DNA of 64,000 bases from Candidatus Latescibacterota bacterium (GCA_022706085.1 JAKJDF010000006.1:62001-126000); one strand, 5' to 3'. Positions 26,724 to 35,194 are shown, counted from the first letter of the stretch. Program-made: numbers and translations. Notes: generated by a model from the sequence alone, not told the origin.

Positions 26724-28396
26724 TGAAGGAACCAGGTACGTTTCTGCAGGTTCAGGTCCATGAATCGGTTGTCCGGCGACGTCGCCGGCCCGAAAGGTAC
26801 TTCGTCGTCCGCAACAATTCGAACTCGTCCGGGATACCGCCCCCCACGTCTCACAAGGTCGAGAAGCTCATGGTAATGATATTTCTCCTTCGCCACAATC
26901 AAGTCGTCAACACGAAGGCTGCGCAACAGGATCGGAAGATCCGATGCACTTCCAACGACCGGGAATCCCGCCACCGCGGTACAGTCGATCGGGTCATCCT
27001 CGCTGCGAACCACACCCAGCACGTGATAGCGGTCTTCGGAAAACGAAAGCGAACTGAGGAAGCGTTGTGCCTTTTCGCCACAACCCAGCACCAACCACCC
27101 GGCACGTGGCGGTTGCGAAACGCGGGATACAAGCCAGCGCCAGAGCAGCATTCCGCCCCCGCCCAGGGCCCACGTAACCAGTGTTACGATGCGCGAAAAG
27201 TTTATCGTCCGGACGAGAAAAATCATTATGATTGACGCTACGGCCCCGGTGGCGGCAGCGACAGCCGCGCGACGCAGATCGAGACGATTCCGGACGTACA
27301 GACCGGTGGCGGCAGCTCCCAGCAAACCGGAGGCAACAAAAACCATCCAAATGGTGAACCACTGCTGGATGCTGAATGGCGGAATGCTCCATCCCGTTTG
27401 TGTCCTCGCGAACAGCGCAAGCACGAACCCGGCGGTAAGCACGGTTACATCAACGATAGGAACGACCGCAGCCAGGAGCACTCTCCACACTGTGATTGCG
27501 GCTCCACGGGCAACTATGCCGAACTCGATCAGCCACACCAGAAGAGGAATCCGCGCAGGTGCTATGTGTTTGCGGACGAACACGTGCATCGCCCGGTGGA
27601 ACAGATAGAGCTGGCGCAAGCGAGCGATCGACCGTGTGCTTTCCCCCCTGAAATGAACTATTTCCGCGGACGGAACGTAGCCGATTGTCCAACCGGCAGA
27701 TCGGATCCGAAACGACCAATCCAGATCTTCGCCGTACATGAAAAAGTTCTCGTCGAGCAATCCTATCCGTTCAACGACTTCTCTCCGTACCGCCATGAAA
27801 CAGCCGGAAACGGCGTCCACCTCGCATTCCTGCCCATCGTCGTGGTAGGTCATGTTATAACGGGCGAAGCGGCGGCTCTTTGGAAAAATGAAACTGAGGC
27901 CCACCATACGGTAGAACGCTGCCGAGGGTGACGGAAAACCTCTCCGCGCACCGCGATCCGTGGTTCCGTCAGGGTTGACGACGCGCCCCCCGGCTGCGCC
28001 CGCGGAAGGGTGTGCGTCAAGATACGCGACCAGGGCTTCGAATGCGCGTGGATGAACAATGACATCCGGATTGAGCAGGAGGACGTACCGCCCCCTGGCG
28101 ACCCTGATTCCGAGATTGTTACCACCCGAAAAGCCCAGGTTCCGGTCACTCCGGATCAGCCTGACTTCCGGGAAGTCTGCGGCAACCATGTCGGCGCTGC
28201 CGTCCTGGGATGCGTTGTCAACTACGATTATCTCCGCCGCAAGAGAGCGTGTTGCCTGCAACGCAGTTCGGATTGCCAGTGCAAGGTACGCGCGAACGTT
28301 GTAGCTCAGAATGACGACGGAGAGGTCAAGGGAAGGCGCGCTTTGCGCGTTTTCTTCGACAGGGCCGGCGCCATTTCCGCATATTGACTCAACCAT
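26720..28396 (-). CDS. Fusion: family 2 glycosyltransferase, membrane helices and a CoA-binding-like Rossmann domain
   Basis: A 558-residue protein. Residues 24-250 are a GT2 domain like rhamnosyltransferases: SVVILSYN, IIVVDNASQDGS, NPDV at 109-112 as the metal-binding site, and DENFFMYGEDLDWSFR. Several hydrophobic helices follow (about 283-330, 346-368, 377-396 and 403-423). The last 130 residues form a nucleotide-binding fold (WLVLGCGEKAQRFLSSL) like the domain before the catalytic part of WbaP/WcaJ polyprenyl glycosylphosphotransferases. The sugar-phosphate transferase domain itself is absent. A role in surface polysaccharide assembly is likely; its exact reaction is unknown. Its ATG lies eight bases inside the end of the preceding Dpm1-like gene. 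Confidence 0.8.
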   Translation of the reverse strand: MVESICGNGAGPVEENAQSAPSLDLSVVILSYNVRAYLALAIRTALQATRSLAAEIIVVDNASQDGSADMVAADFPEVRLIRSDRNLGFSGGNNLGIRVARGRYVLLLNPDVIVHPRAFEALVAYLDAHPSAGAAGGRVVNPDGTTDRGARRGFPSPSAAFYRMVGLSFIFPKSRRFARYNMTYHDDGQECEVDAVSGCFMAVRREVVERIGLLDENFFMYGEDLDWSFRIRSAGWTIGYVPSAEIVHFRGESTRSIARLRQLYLFHRAMHVFVRKHIAPARIPLLVWLIEFGIVARGAAITVWRVLLAAVVPIVDVTVLTAGFVLALFARTQTGWSIPPFSIQQWFTIWMVFVASGLLGAAATGLYVRNRLDLRRAAVAAATGAVASIIMIFLVRTINFSRIVTLVTWALGGGGMLLWRWLVSRVSQPPRAGWLVLGCGEKAQRFLSSLSFSEDRYHVLGVVRSEDDPIDCTAVAGFPVVGSASDLPILLRSLRVDDLIVAKEKYHYHELLDLVRRGGRYPGRVRIVADDEVPFGPATSPDNRFMDLNLQKRTWFLQ

Positions 28397-29123
28397 GCCC
28401 CAGTCTCCCGGCCCAGGCCAGCAGTCGCAGCTTCCACACCATCCATGCTGCCTCGCGGTTGATGCGGAAGTTCATCTTGGAAGTGCCCGCCTGTCTATCA
28501 CGGAAAACGATGGGGATTTCCTTCACGCGGAACCCCAGGTGGAGGGCGATGAAGTTCATTTCTATCTGAAAGCTGTACCCTTCAGAACTGATTCGATCGA
28601 GATTGATACGTTTCAGCGCATCGCGGCGAAAGCACTTGAACCCGCCGGTCGTGTCCCGCAGAGGCATCCGGGTAACGAACCGCGCGTACGCATTCGCGAA
28701 ATAGCTGAGCAACAGGCGGCCGATCGGCCAGTTAATTACTGTGATTCCGTTGATATAACGTGATCCTATGACAAGGTCCGCTTGTTCAATGGCAGAAATG
28801 AAGTCCGGCAACGCATGGGGATCGTGGGAAAAATCCGCGTCCATTTGAAAGACGAGTGGATAGTCCTTTGCAAGTGCCCACCTGAATCCTGCAACATACG
28901 CAGAGCCGAGCCCAAGCTTGCCCTCGCGGTGGATGACATGGGCTACTTTGCCTTCGGAAAGAAGGCGTTCCGCGAGGCTTCCTGTTCCGTCTGGCGAGTT
29001 GTCATCCACTACCAGAACGTCGAGATTCAGGTTCAGAGACCTGATCTCGTCCACGAGGCGCTCAAGATTTTCCCGTTCGTTGTACGTCGGAATCACGACG
29101 ACGCCAGCCGGCCCTGCGGTCAT
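28389..29123 (-). CDS. Polyprenol monophosphomannose synthase-like GT2 glycosyltransferase
   Basis: A 244-residue cytoplasmic GT2 enzyme of the Dpm1/Ppm1 type, which transfers mannose (or another hexose) from a nucleotide sugar to polyprenyl phosphate. Motifs are VVVIPTYNERENL, VLVVDDNSPDGTG, the DxD-like QMDADFSHDP, GSRYINGITVINWPIGRLLLSY and TTGGFKCFRRDAL. No C-terminal membrane helices are present. I chose ATG 29123, with GGAG five bases upstream, because longer frames run into the acetyltransferase gene. A polyprenyl-P-sugar would suit the GT-C-type protein at 3088-4710 as donor, which is inference. Confidence 0.88.
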   Translation of the reverse strand: MTAGPAGVVVIPTYNERENLERLVDEIRSLNLNLDVLVVDDNSPDGTGSLAERLLSEGKVAHVIHREGKLGLGSAYVAGFRWALAKDYPLVFQMDADFSHDPHALPDFISAIEQADLVIGSRYINGITVINWPIGRLLLSYFANAYARFVTRMPLRDTTGGFKCFRRDALKRINLDRISSEGYSFQIEMNFIALHLGFRVKEIPIVFRDRQAGTSKMNFRINREAAWMVWKLRLLAWAGRLGHG

Positions 29124-29137
29124 GCGCTCTCCGTGTG

Positions 29138-30340
29138 CTACATGTGGTCCGTTGGGGAAAGAAACGGTGTCGTCACAGGAAAAATGGCATCCAGCAACGC
29201 CCCTGTCGCAGCGGTGGGACACGCGCCCGCGTCCTCGACTATATCTGCCGCCGGGCGGAAGCCCAGAACCAGTTCCGTCATCGCCTCGTCCGGTAACGGG
29301 ACCACTTCTCCCACGACCGCTCCGGGTTTGATCATCAAATCGTTTTCCGTGGGCACGAAAGCCACGCTGCCCATCGGACACTGAAGGGTGAACGCAACGG
29401 GCTGAAGACCCCTCGGGACCCGTTGCCATCGGATCTGAAGGGTGGAGGCGATCTTCCTGAACAGGTCCTCTACGTTGAACAGGCGCAGCATCGGGCCGCC
29501 CTGGTAATCGGTCCAACGAGCCCACGTGGAACGCTTTTTATAAAGGCAATACCGGGCGAACCCATTTTCACCGGGTGTGTAGACCGTAACCTGGGTGGAA
29601 AACGCTTGCTTCGCCTTCTCCTGAAGGAAGGCCAGCACCGTCTCGTACACCTCAGTTGTGTCCTCAAGTCCGATTTCGTCGACTCTTCCCGCTCCCCTGC
29701 ACACGAGGTAACCGACAATATTCTTCTCGCTGTTCAGCACGACGTGAGCATCTGAAAACCGCCCGAAGTCAAAGTACCACAGCCAGTCCTTCTTCTCGCG
29801 AACCACGGAAAGGTTGCACTGCGCTCCGTTCTTTTCGTACAGGGCGGCCATCCCCGGAATGTCAGACTTGCGCGCCCGTCGAACGCGGAGACCGGGTGCG
29901 GGCTTCGCCGAATACACGTTGGGAGATATCCGGCACTCAAACCACACGATCGCCGTTCGATAGCCATACCGATAGTAGTAATCCCGAATTCCCAGAAGAA
30001 ACGAAAGATCGTACCCGTTCTGCGCCATGTACGCGACGGCGTCTTCCATGTTTGCGCGGCCGTATCCGCGTTTCTGGGATTCCGGGTCTGTCGCCACGCA
30101 GCTGATGCCGCCGAGTTTCAGTACGGTATCGCCGTAACGAACTGGAAGTTCGACTATCGCCAACCCGCCGACGACAGCATCATTGTCCACCACGATTCTG
30201 GTGTGGGCGTGGGAGTATCGGGGCCGTTTCATCCACTTGAGAATGTGGTCTCGCATTTCGCCCGGGCGTTTGAACGCGCGCCCGGCAACTTCCGCGTAAC
30301 CACGCTCCAGCTCCGGTGTGTTGGCCGCCATACATTGCAT
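29138..30340 (-). CDS. Eis-like GNAT N-acetyltransferase
   Basis: A 400-residue protein with an N-terminal GNAT domain; the acetyl-CoA loop lies at about residues 83-95 (TDPESQKRGYGRA). It is followed by a second GNAT-like region with LLGIRDYYYRYGYRTA and a C-terminal SCP2-like section. This three-part layout and length are those of the Eis/enhanced intracellular survival family, some members of which acetylate aminoglycosides or proteins. The substrate here is not predictable. It lies between DUF1854 and the Dpm1-like gene in the same operon. Confidence 0.82.
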   Translation of the reverse strand: MQCMAANTPELERGYAEVAGRAFKRPGEMRDHILKWMKRPRYSHAHTRIVVDNDAVVGGLAIVELPVRYGDTVLKLGGISCVATDPESQKRGYGRANMEDAVAYMAQNGYDLSFLLGIRDYYYRYGYRTAIVWFECRISPNVYSAKPAPGLRVRRARKSDIPGMAALYEKNGAQCNLSVVREKKDWLWYFDFGRFSDAHVVLNSEKNIVGYLVCRGAGRVDEIGLEDTTEVYETVLAFLQEKAKQAFSTQVTVYTPGENGFARYCLYKKRSTWARWTDYQGGPMLRLFNVEDLFRKIASTLQIRWQRVPRGLQPVAFTLQCPMGSVAFVPTENDLMIKPGAVVGEVVPLPDEAMTELVLGFRPAADIVEDAGACPTAATGALLDAIFPVTTPFLSPTDHM

Positions 30341-30359
30341 TGATTGTTGTCCCCTCGGT

Positions 30360-30896
30360 TCAGGTTACTCGGAAAAGAAGTGAGCGACTTACCGGGTCAA
30401 GTGCATTGACGTCGAAGACCTCATAACGGTTTCCGTCAACGTCCTGAATGAGCAGCCGTTCGGAATTGACATAATGGACATTATCGCGCACTCCTTTGCC
30501 AACAAAAGAGCGTTCCCCGAAGTCCGTTTCCACCACCCAGTAGGTGGCGCCGAATTCCTCGCGGATTGACTTTATCCTCCGGATACGCGGCAGGTAATAA
30601 CGCCGGTCCAGTTCCTCGGAGGCGACCCGCCTGCTCTCTTCATCCAGGTCGGCGAGGTTTTCAATCACTCCGACTTCACCAAGGCGGCCTGTAAGAACGC
30701 AGATGTAACGGTCGCTGGCCTGCAATGGAAATGCGCGGGTGATCGTCACGTCAAGATAGGTGCGGTCGCCAATTGTTGCCCGCAGGTACCCGTGCGGGTC
30801 GCGGAAAATTCGTACCTGCGAGGGGTCGAGAGGTGGAGCATCGGGACTACAAAGATCCGGAGAGAATATCGCCTCGTTGTACGCGTCGCCTTCCAT
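30360..30896 (-). CDS. DUF1854 domain protein
   Basis: A 178-residue soluble protein. From about residue 25 it matches DUF1854: VIENLADLDEESRRVASEELDRRYYLPRI in the middle, then FGATYWVVETDFGERSF and LIQDVDGNRYEVFDVNALDPVSRSLL at the end. In other bacteria this domain accompanies ABC transporters, sometimes in cyanophycin clusters; no such genes are near here. The start has AGAGG at seven bases. Confidence 0.75.
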   Translation of the reverse strand: MEGDAYNEAIFSPDLCSPDAPPLDPSQVRIFRDPHGYLRATIGDRTYLDVTITRAFPLQASDRYICVLTGRLGEVGVIENLADLDEESRRVASEELDRRYYLPRIRRIKSIREEFGATYWVVETDFGERSFVGKGVRDNVHYVNSERLLIQDVDGNRYEVFDVNALDPVSRSLLFRVT

Positions 30897-30955
30897 TCAG
30901 ACACCTCTGCGCCGTGGGGAGAACGAACATGAACAGAATGTACGGCTCCGAACGC

Positions 30956-31849
30956 CTATCCCCAACGGCGGGGCATCACCCCGTGCTCCCACCAGGTTCC
31001 TATGCGGAATGTCCCCTCCCTCAATTGCCCGTATGATCGGAGGTTGACCCAATCCCCGAGCACGGCAAGTACGTTACCGTCGACCAACTCCAGACGGACG
31101 GTGTGCACGTGTCCAAAAACAGCGATGCTGGCTCCTCGCGCAAAAACCTCGGCAACCACGGGGCGAAACGCAGGCGTGATCTGCGCCTGAACCGTATCGC
31201 AGTATTCACGGTTGCTGCGAGTTCTGGACGCGAGATTTGCCAGAGCGGCACCGCAGGACGGATGCAGAACACGAAACGTTGCCTCAGAGAGCCTGTTGTG
31301 CAGCACCATTCGGACAAGGCGGTAATACCGGTCCGGGCCAGACAGACCGTCGCCGTGCGCCACGAAAAGTGTCTTTCCCTGCGCGCGCAACCACAATGGA
31401 CGCCTGTGAACGCGCACCCCGTACTCTTCTTCGAGTGCCTTTCCCAACCACCAGTCGTGATTTCCACCGAGGCAGGTGACGGGAATGCCGGCATCCACCA
31501 GTTCGGCAAGCGCAACCATCACCCGCGTTCCGTGACGAGGCACGACCGCTCCATATTCGAACCAGAAATCGAAAAGGTCACCCACGACGAACACGCCGCC
31601 TGCTTGCGCCTTGATCGCATGCAGGAACGCGACGAGGGCGTCCTGTTTCTCCGCCTCCTTCTGATTCGTTCGCGTGTGGATATGCGCGTCTGAAAGAAAG
31701 AAAAGGGGTTTTTCAGTGGATACCGCAACGGGGGAATCATCGACCTGCACGTCTCGCTGGCCTCGGCTGGGGGTTGACACGGATTCGACAAAACCAGAGT
31801 TTTGATATTCGCCCTCACCTATGGTGAGTCCAAATTTGCCTGCAGTCAA
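30956..31849 (-). CDS. lpxH: UDP-2,3-diacylglucosamine diphosphatase-like metallophosphoesterase (LpxH type)
   Basis: Calcineurin-type phosphoesterase expected to hydrolyse UDP-2,3-diacylglucosamine to lipid X at the inner membrane. Metal motifs appear in order: SDAHIH, GDLFDFWFE, GGNHDWWLG, a mid-protein AHGD and FGHVHT. The family's SDLHL motif reads SDAHIH here. The start is uncertain. The longest frame begins at TTG 31849 without a ribosome binding site, and 42 residues precede the fold. A GTG at about 31744 (preceded by GAGG) or another downstream start would give the usual length of 240-260 aa. No other lipid A gene is present in the window. Confidence 0.8.
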   Translation of the reverse strand: MTAGKFGLTIGEGEYQNSGFVESVSTPSRGQRDVQVDDSPVAVSTEKPLFFLSDAHIHTRTNQKEAEKQDALVAFLHAIKAQAGGVFVVGDLFDFWFEYGAVVPRHGTRVMVALAELVDAGIPVTCLGGNHDWWLGKALEEEYGVRVHRRPLWLRAQGKTLFVAHGDGLSGPDRYYRLVRMVLHNRLSEATFRVLHPSCGAALANLASRTRSNREYCDTVQAQITPAFRPVVAEVFARGASIAVFGHVHTVRLELVDGNVLAVLGDWVNLRSYGQLREGTFRIGTWWEHGVMPRRWG

Positions 31850-31884
31850 GGCAGGTGTCCGGGGCGGCGAACGGAGTGAAATGA

Positions 31885-32136
31885 GTGCCGAAAACTCCAG
31901 GTTGGGCCGATTCGTTACGTGAAGTGGCGCCTCTGCTGAGCCTCGGAATTCAGCTCGCGTTGATCGTAGTGGTAAGCGTGATCATCGGCCGGTGGGTGGA
32001 TCAACGCTACGGAACCGGCCCTTGGGGTGTCCTTATTGGAGCGGTGTTCGGTACGGGATCCGGGTTGTACCATTTCATTCGCACTGCTCTCGGCATGAAG
32101 GACAGGCACGGAAATCGTCCGAAGAATGACCTTTGA
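31885..32136 (+). CDS. AtpZ/AtpQ-like small ATP synthase accessory membrane protein
   Basis: An 83-residue protein with two hydrophobic helices and the AtpZ/AtpI family pattern GIQLALIVVVSVIIGRWVDQRYGT, then WGVLIGAVFGTGSGLYHFIR. Homologues at the head of atp operons are thought to assist c-ring assembly or magnesium supply. The GTG start at 31885 has GGAG eight bases upstream. It is the first gene of the ATP synthase operon, 35 bases from the longest start of the divergent lpxH-like gene. Confidence 0.85.
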   Translation: MPKTPGWADSLREVAPLLSLGIQLALIVVVSVIIGRWVDQRYGTGPWGVLIGAVFGTGSGLYHFIRTALGMKDRHGNRPKNDL

Positions 32137-32184
32137 AAAAGAAACGGGGACCCCCTGAGAACCTGGGCGCTGTGTTTTTTTGGC

Positions 32185-32571
32185 TTGACCATTCTCTCGG
32201 CTCTGTTGTCTGCCTACCCGTTGTCCGTGACTTCTTCACTCCACCGCACGAGTGCGGTGGTCGGCTGGGGCATCAGTTTCGTCGTGTGTGTGGTGAGCGG
32301 GTATCTTGCGTTCTGGTCCCTCGGCCGCTCGCATAACACGTTTTTGCTCGTAGCCCTCGGCGGAATAGTGCTGCGCCTTGCGCTGATTTCCGGGGCGGTG
32401 TTTGTCGGGATCTCTCTTCTGCACCTGCACACCGTGATCTTTCTCGGCAGCCTGCTGGGTTCTTACACGATGTATCACGGGTTGGAAATAATCGTGCTTA
32501 ACCAATCCAAAGCGCTGGTCAGAATGCCAGGCGGCTCAGGTGCGGTTGCGCGGAGTGATGAGGCGCGCTGA
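32185..32571 (+). CDS. atpI: ATP synthase subunit I-like membrane protein
   Basis: A 128-residue protein with four hydrophobic helices and no soluble domain, located between the AtpZ-like gene and atpB, as expected for AtpI. Sequence conservation in this family is poor, so position carries most of the weight. The start is unclear: the first in-frame common start is TTG 32185 without a ribosome binding site. The hydrophobic frame is open further upstream to the TGA at 32134, and a CTG at 32155 with GGGGA before it could be used. Its stop overlaps the atpB ATG (TGATG). Confidence 0.7.
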   Translation: MTILSALLSAYPLSVTSSLHRTSAVVGWGISFVVCVVSGYLAFWSLGRSHNTFLLVALGGIVLRLALISGAVFVGISLLHLHTVIFLGSLLGSYTMYHGLEIIVLNQSKALVRMPGGSGAVARSDEAR

Positions 32572-33575
32572 TGGTGTTTCCGCGGGTTCGCTTGGTCGCG
32601 AGTACCTTTGTTCTGGTCGCAGTTCTTGCCTGTCCGGCCTTTGCGGCGGATTCGCACGCATCGGGGGCGGACACGGCTGTCGTTGGCGCGCACGATCAGG
32701 GCGAAGTTGCTGCGGCAGCTCACGGAGAAGGACACCGTAACCAGGTTGACGCGATTCATCACGTGGTGGATTCCCGTGAGATCGAAATTCCGTGGCCCAA
32801 TCGCCATCTGACAAAGGTTATCCATCTGCCCAGCGTGGGCACGTTCCACGTAGGCTCCATTTCTGTGGACATGGCGATCACGAAGCACGTCGTATTCCTC
32901 TGGGTGGCGGCGATATTGCTGTTTGTTGTTGTGTCGGTGGCAGCGGCGAAGAGATCGCGTGGAACAGACCCACCCCGGGGAATTACGAACCTCATCGAAA
33001 TCTTCGTCGCATTCATTCGCGACGAGATCACGGTTCCGTCCCTTGGCCCGCATTACGGGCGAGTTCTGCTCCCGTATTTTCTCACTGCGTTTTTCTTCAT
33101 TCTTTTCTGCAATCTGCTGGGGCTCGTTCCTTACGGTTCGACCGCAACGGGCAACATCAGCGTTACGGCGGCGCTCGCCACGCTGAGTTTCTTCGTGATT
33201 CAGGGCGTGGCGATCAGCAGTATGGGGTTCGGAGGCTGGATCAAGCATCTGACCGGCGGAGTACACTGGGCGTTGTGGCCCATCATGATTCCGGTAGAGA
33301 TCATGGGGTTGTTCACGAAGCCTTTCGCATTGTGCGTTCGTCTGTTTGCCAATATGACTGCCGGGCATGTGGTAATCCTGTCCATTCTCGGACTGATTTT
33401 CATTTTTCGAAGCGTCGCAGTGGCGGGCCTTGCGGTTCCGTTCAGCGTGTTTATCTACCTGCTTGAGCTTCTGGTGGCGTTCATACAGGCGTACGTGTTC
33501 ACAATGTTGAGTGCCGTCTTCGCGGGTCTCGGCGTGCACAGCAGCCATGATTCAGAAGAAGCGGAGGCGCATTGA
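32571..33575 (+). CDS. atpB: ATP synthase F0 subunit a
   Basis: Proton channel subunit of 334 aa. An N-terminal signal-like helix (about 7-24) is followed by a soluble histidine-rich extension to about residue 95, as in FCB-type subunit a, then five or six helices. The essential Arg lies in LCVRLFANMTAGHVV, and YLLELLVAFIQAYVFTMLSAVF forms the last helix. It overlaps the previous gene by one base. Confidence 0.95.
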   Translation: MVFPRVRLVASTFVLVAVLACPAFAADSHASGADTAVVGAHDQGEVAAAAHGEGHRNQVDAIHHVVDSREIEIPWPNRHLTKVIHLPSVGTFHVGSISVDMAITKHVVFLWVAAILLFVVVSVAAAKRSRGTDPPRGITNLIEIFVAFIRDEITVPSLGPHYGRVLLPYFLTAFFFILFCNLLGLVPYGSTATGNISVTAALATLSFFVIQGVAISSMGFGGWIKHLTGGVHWALWPIMIPVEIMGLFTKPFALCVRLFANMTAGHVVILSILGLIFIFRSVAVAGLAVPFSVFIYLLELLVAFIQAYVFTMLSAVFAGLGVHSSHDSEEAEAH

Positions 33576-33578
33576 TTT

Positions 33579-33639
33579 GTCGGCGGCATCCGATCTGCCG
33601 ACGCGTTGATTACCCATAGCCAACGCCGCACTGCGGCGT
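33579..33639 (+). promoter_or_regulatory. Two hairpins in the atpB-atpE intergenic leader
   Basis: Two perfect inverted repeats lie between atpB and atpE. GTCGGC (33579-33584) pairs with GCCGAC (33597-33602). ACGCCGC (33623-33629) pairs with GCGGCGT (33633-33639) with a 3-base loop. Neither is followed by a T run, so they are not intrinsic terminators. They could process or stabilise the mRNA and so help raise c-subunit output, as is known for atpE in other bacteria. A strong AGGAGG follows before the atpE ATG. Confidence 0.5.
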
Positions 33640-33662
33640 GATCTGGTTCAGGAGGAGTTTTG

Positions 33663-33890
33663 ATGGAAGCTCTCAGTCTGACTCACTTTGCCGCCGGTAT
33701 CGGTGCTGGAATCGTCACGTTTGGAGCAGCGTTCGGAATAGGAAAAATCGCTCAGGCAGCGATGGACGGTACCGCGCGGCAACCGGAAGCGGGCGGACAG
33801 ATCCGCATCTCCATGTTGATAGCCGCTGCCCTCATTGAAGGTATCGCCATGTTCGGGCAGGTTATTTGCGTTCTGCTGGCGATCAAGTGA
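33663..33890 (+). CDS. atpE: ATP synthase F0 subunit c
   Basis: A 75-residue two-helix hairpin that forms the rotating c-ring. The ion-binding carboxylate is Glu59 in AALIEGIAMFG; the loop is ARQPE. Helix 1 is glycine-rich (GIGAGIVTFGAAFGIG). There is no Gln at the helix-1 sodium position and no ES pair in helix 2, so proton coupling is more likely than sodium. A strong ribosome binding site (AGGAGG, seven bases) precedes ATG 33663, fitting the high copy number of this subunit. Confidence 0.96.
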   Translation: MEALSLTHFAAGIGAGIVTFGAAFGIGKIAQAAMDGTARQPEAGGQIRISMLIAAALIEGIAMFGQVICVLLAIK

Positions 33891-34016
33891 TTTCAAACCC
33901 CGACGTCACATCAACCACCGGAGACAGAGCGAGGGAGAACACGTTTCCGAGCCGTTCTGCTTTCAGTGATGTGAGCGTGCGTAGGGTGCCGGCATCACTT
34001 TTTTACGGGGATTCCC

Positions 34017-34511
34017 ATGCTGGTAAGTGTTAATCCTGGGCTCATCGTCTGGACGATCATCACGTTCCTGGTGCTCGTTTTTCTCCTGAGCAGATTCGGA
34101 TGGAAACCCATCGTCGGCGCTCTGGAAAACCGGGAACAGGCGATTCGCCAGGCGATTGCCGAAGCTCATCAGGCACGCGATGAGGCGCAGAAGATCCTGG
34201 AGGCTCAGAACAAGCTGATCGCCAGCGCTGAGGCTGAGGCCCGGGAGATCGTTCAGGCAGCGCGTGAGACGTCAGAGCAGATTCGGCGGGAAGCTGACGT
34301 GAACGCTCGAACCGAATCCCAGCGATTGCTGGACCAGGCTCGTCGCGAGATCGAAAACGCGAAGGAACTGGCCCTGCGCGACATACGAGACGTAGTCGCT
34401 GACCTTGCAGTGGCCGGCGCCAGCAAGATCTTGAAGGAAACGCTTGACCCGGAACGTCACCGTTGGATGGTTGATGATCTGGTAACAAGCCTCGAAAAAT
34501 CGAAGGCGTGA
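34017..34511 (+). CDS. atpF: ATP synthase F0 subunit b
   Basis: A 164-residue peripheral stalk subunit. One N-terminal membrane helix (about 8-24) is followed by FGWKPIVGALENREQAIRQAI and a long charged coiled coil to residue 140. Both ends fit the family. It lies between c and delta in the canonical order. The 126 bases between atpE and atpF contain no further gene. Confidence 0.94.
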   Translation: MLVSVNPGLIVWTIITFLVLVFLLSRFGWKPIVGALENREQAIRQAIAEAHQARDEAQKILEAQNKLIASAEAEAREIVQAARETSEQIRREADVNARTESQRLLDQARREIENAKELALRDIRDVVADLAVAGASKILKETLDPERHRWMVDDLVTSLEKSKA

Positions 34512-34550
34512 ACGCTGCTGCTTTTGTTCCGCCGGTAACCAGAGAAACTG

Positions 34551-35120
34551 ATGGCAATTCATTCTCGCGTGAGCATTCGTTACGCCCGGGCGCTGGTTCT
34601 CGCAGCGCAGGAAGCCGATAACATTGCCTCCCTGCGTCAGGAGACCGAAGGGCTGACGGAGTTGATGCAGCGGACGCCGTCGCTGGTGAAATTCCTCGAC
34701 GATCCGTCCATCAACAAACACGACAAGTCGCGGATACTGAACGCGGTGTTCGGAGATCACCTCTCGCCACTCATGCGTCGCTTCATTGCGATGCTGGTGG
34801 GTGGCTACCGAGAACGGTTGTTGCCCGACATCTTGGGAGCGGTTCTGACGCTGCTGGACGCGCGCGAAGGAAGGGTTCACGCGGAAGTAGCTTCTGCGAC
34901 GCCTTTCACGGAGACACAACCTGAACGCCTGCGTCACGCACTGGAAGGCCTCACTGGCAAGAAGGTGACGATGGTGACACGGGAGGAGCCGGACCTCGGC
35001 GCCGGATTCGTGGTTCGCGTCGGGGATACGGTGTTTGACGCGTCGTTGAGAGCGCAGCTGGCCCAGATGCGTTCCCAGCTTCTGCAGAGTAATCTGCGTC
35101 CGGCGGTTCGCACTTCCTGA
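34551..35120 (+). CDS. atpH: ATP synthase F1 subunit delta
   Basis: A 189-residue subunit that joins the stator stalk to F1. The N-terminal helical domain begins with SIRYARALVLAAQE, and the C-terminal domain shows the conserved end LGAGFVVRVGDTVFDASLRAQLAQMRSQL. It sits 39 bases after atpF. Confidence 0.92.
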   Translation: MAIHSRVSIRYARALVLAAQEADNIASLRQETEGLTELMQRTPSLVKFLDDPSINKHDKSRILNAVFGDHLSPLMRRFIAMLVGGYRERLLPDILGAVLTLLDAREGRVHAEVASATPFTETQPERLRHALEGLTGKKVTMVTREEPDLGAGFVVRVGDTVFDASLRAQLAQMRSQLLQSNLRPAVRTS

Positions 35121-35194
35121 ACGTCGGGAGTGGAGACTGAGACAAGGCAGAGAGAGCTTTTTCGGTTGCAGCAGGGAAAAGAAAAGGAAACACG

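Noticed and set aside
31774-31779. Perfect TTGACA as a -35 box for the ATP synthase operon
   Set aside because: No acceptable -10 hexamer lies 16-18 bases downstream (GAGTTT is found), and it falls inside the possible coding region of the lpxH-like gene.
32475-33548. Minus-strand frame of 357 codons opposite atpB
   Set aside because: Low-complexity charged shadow of a conserved membrane protein gene.
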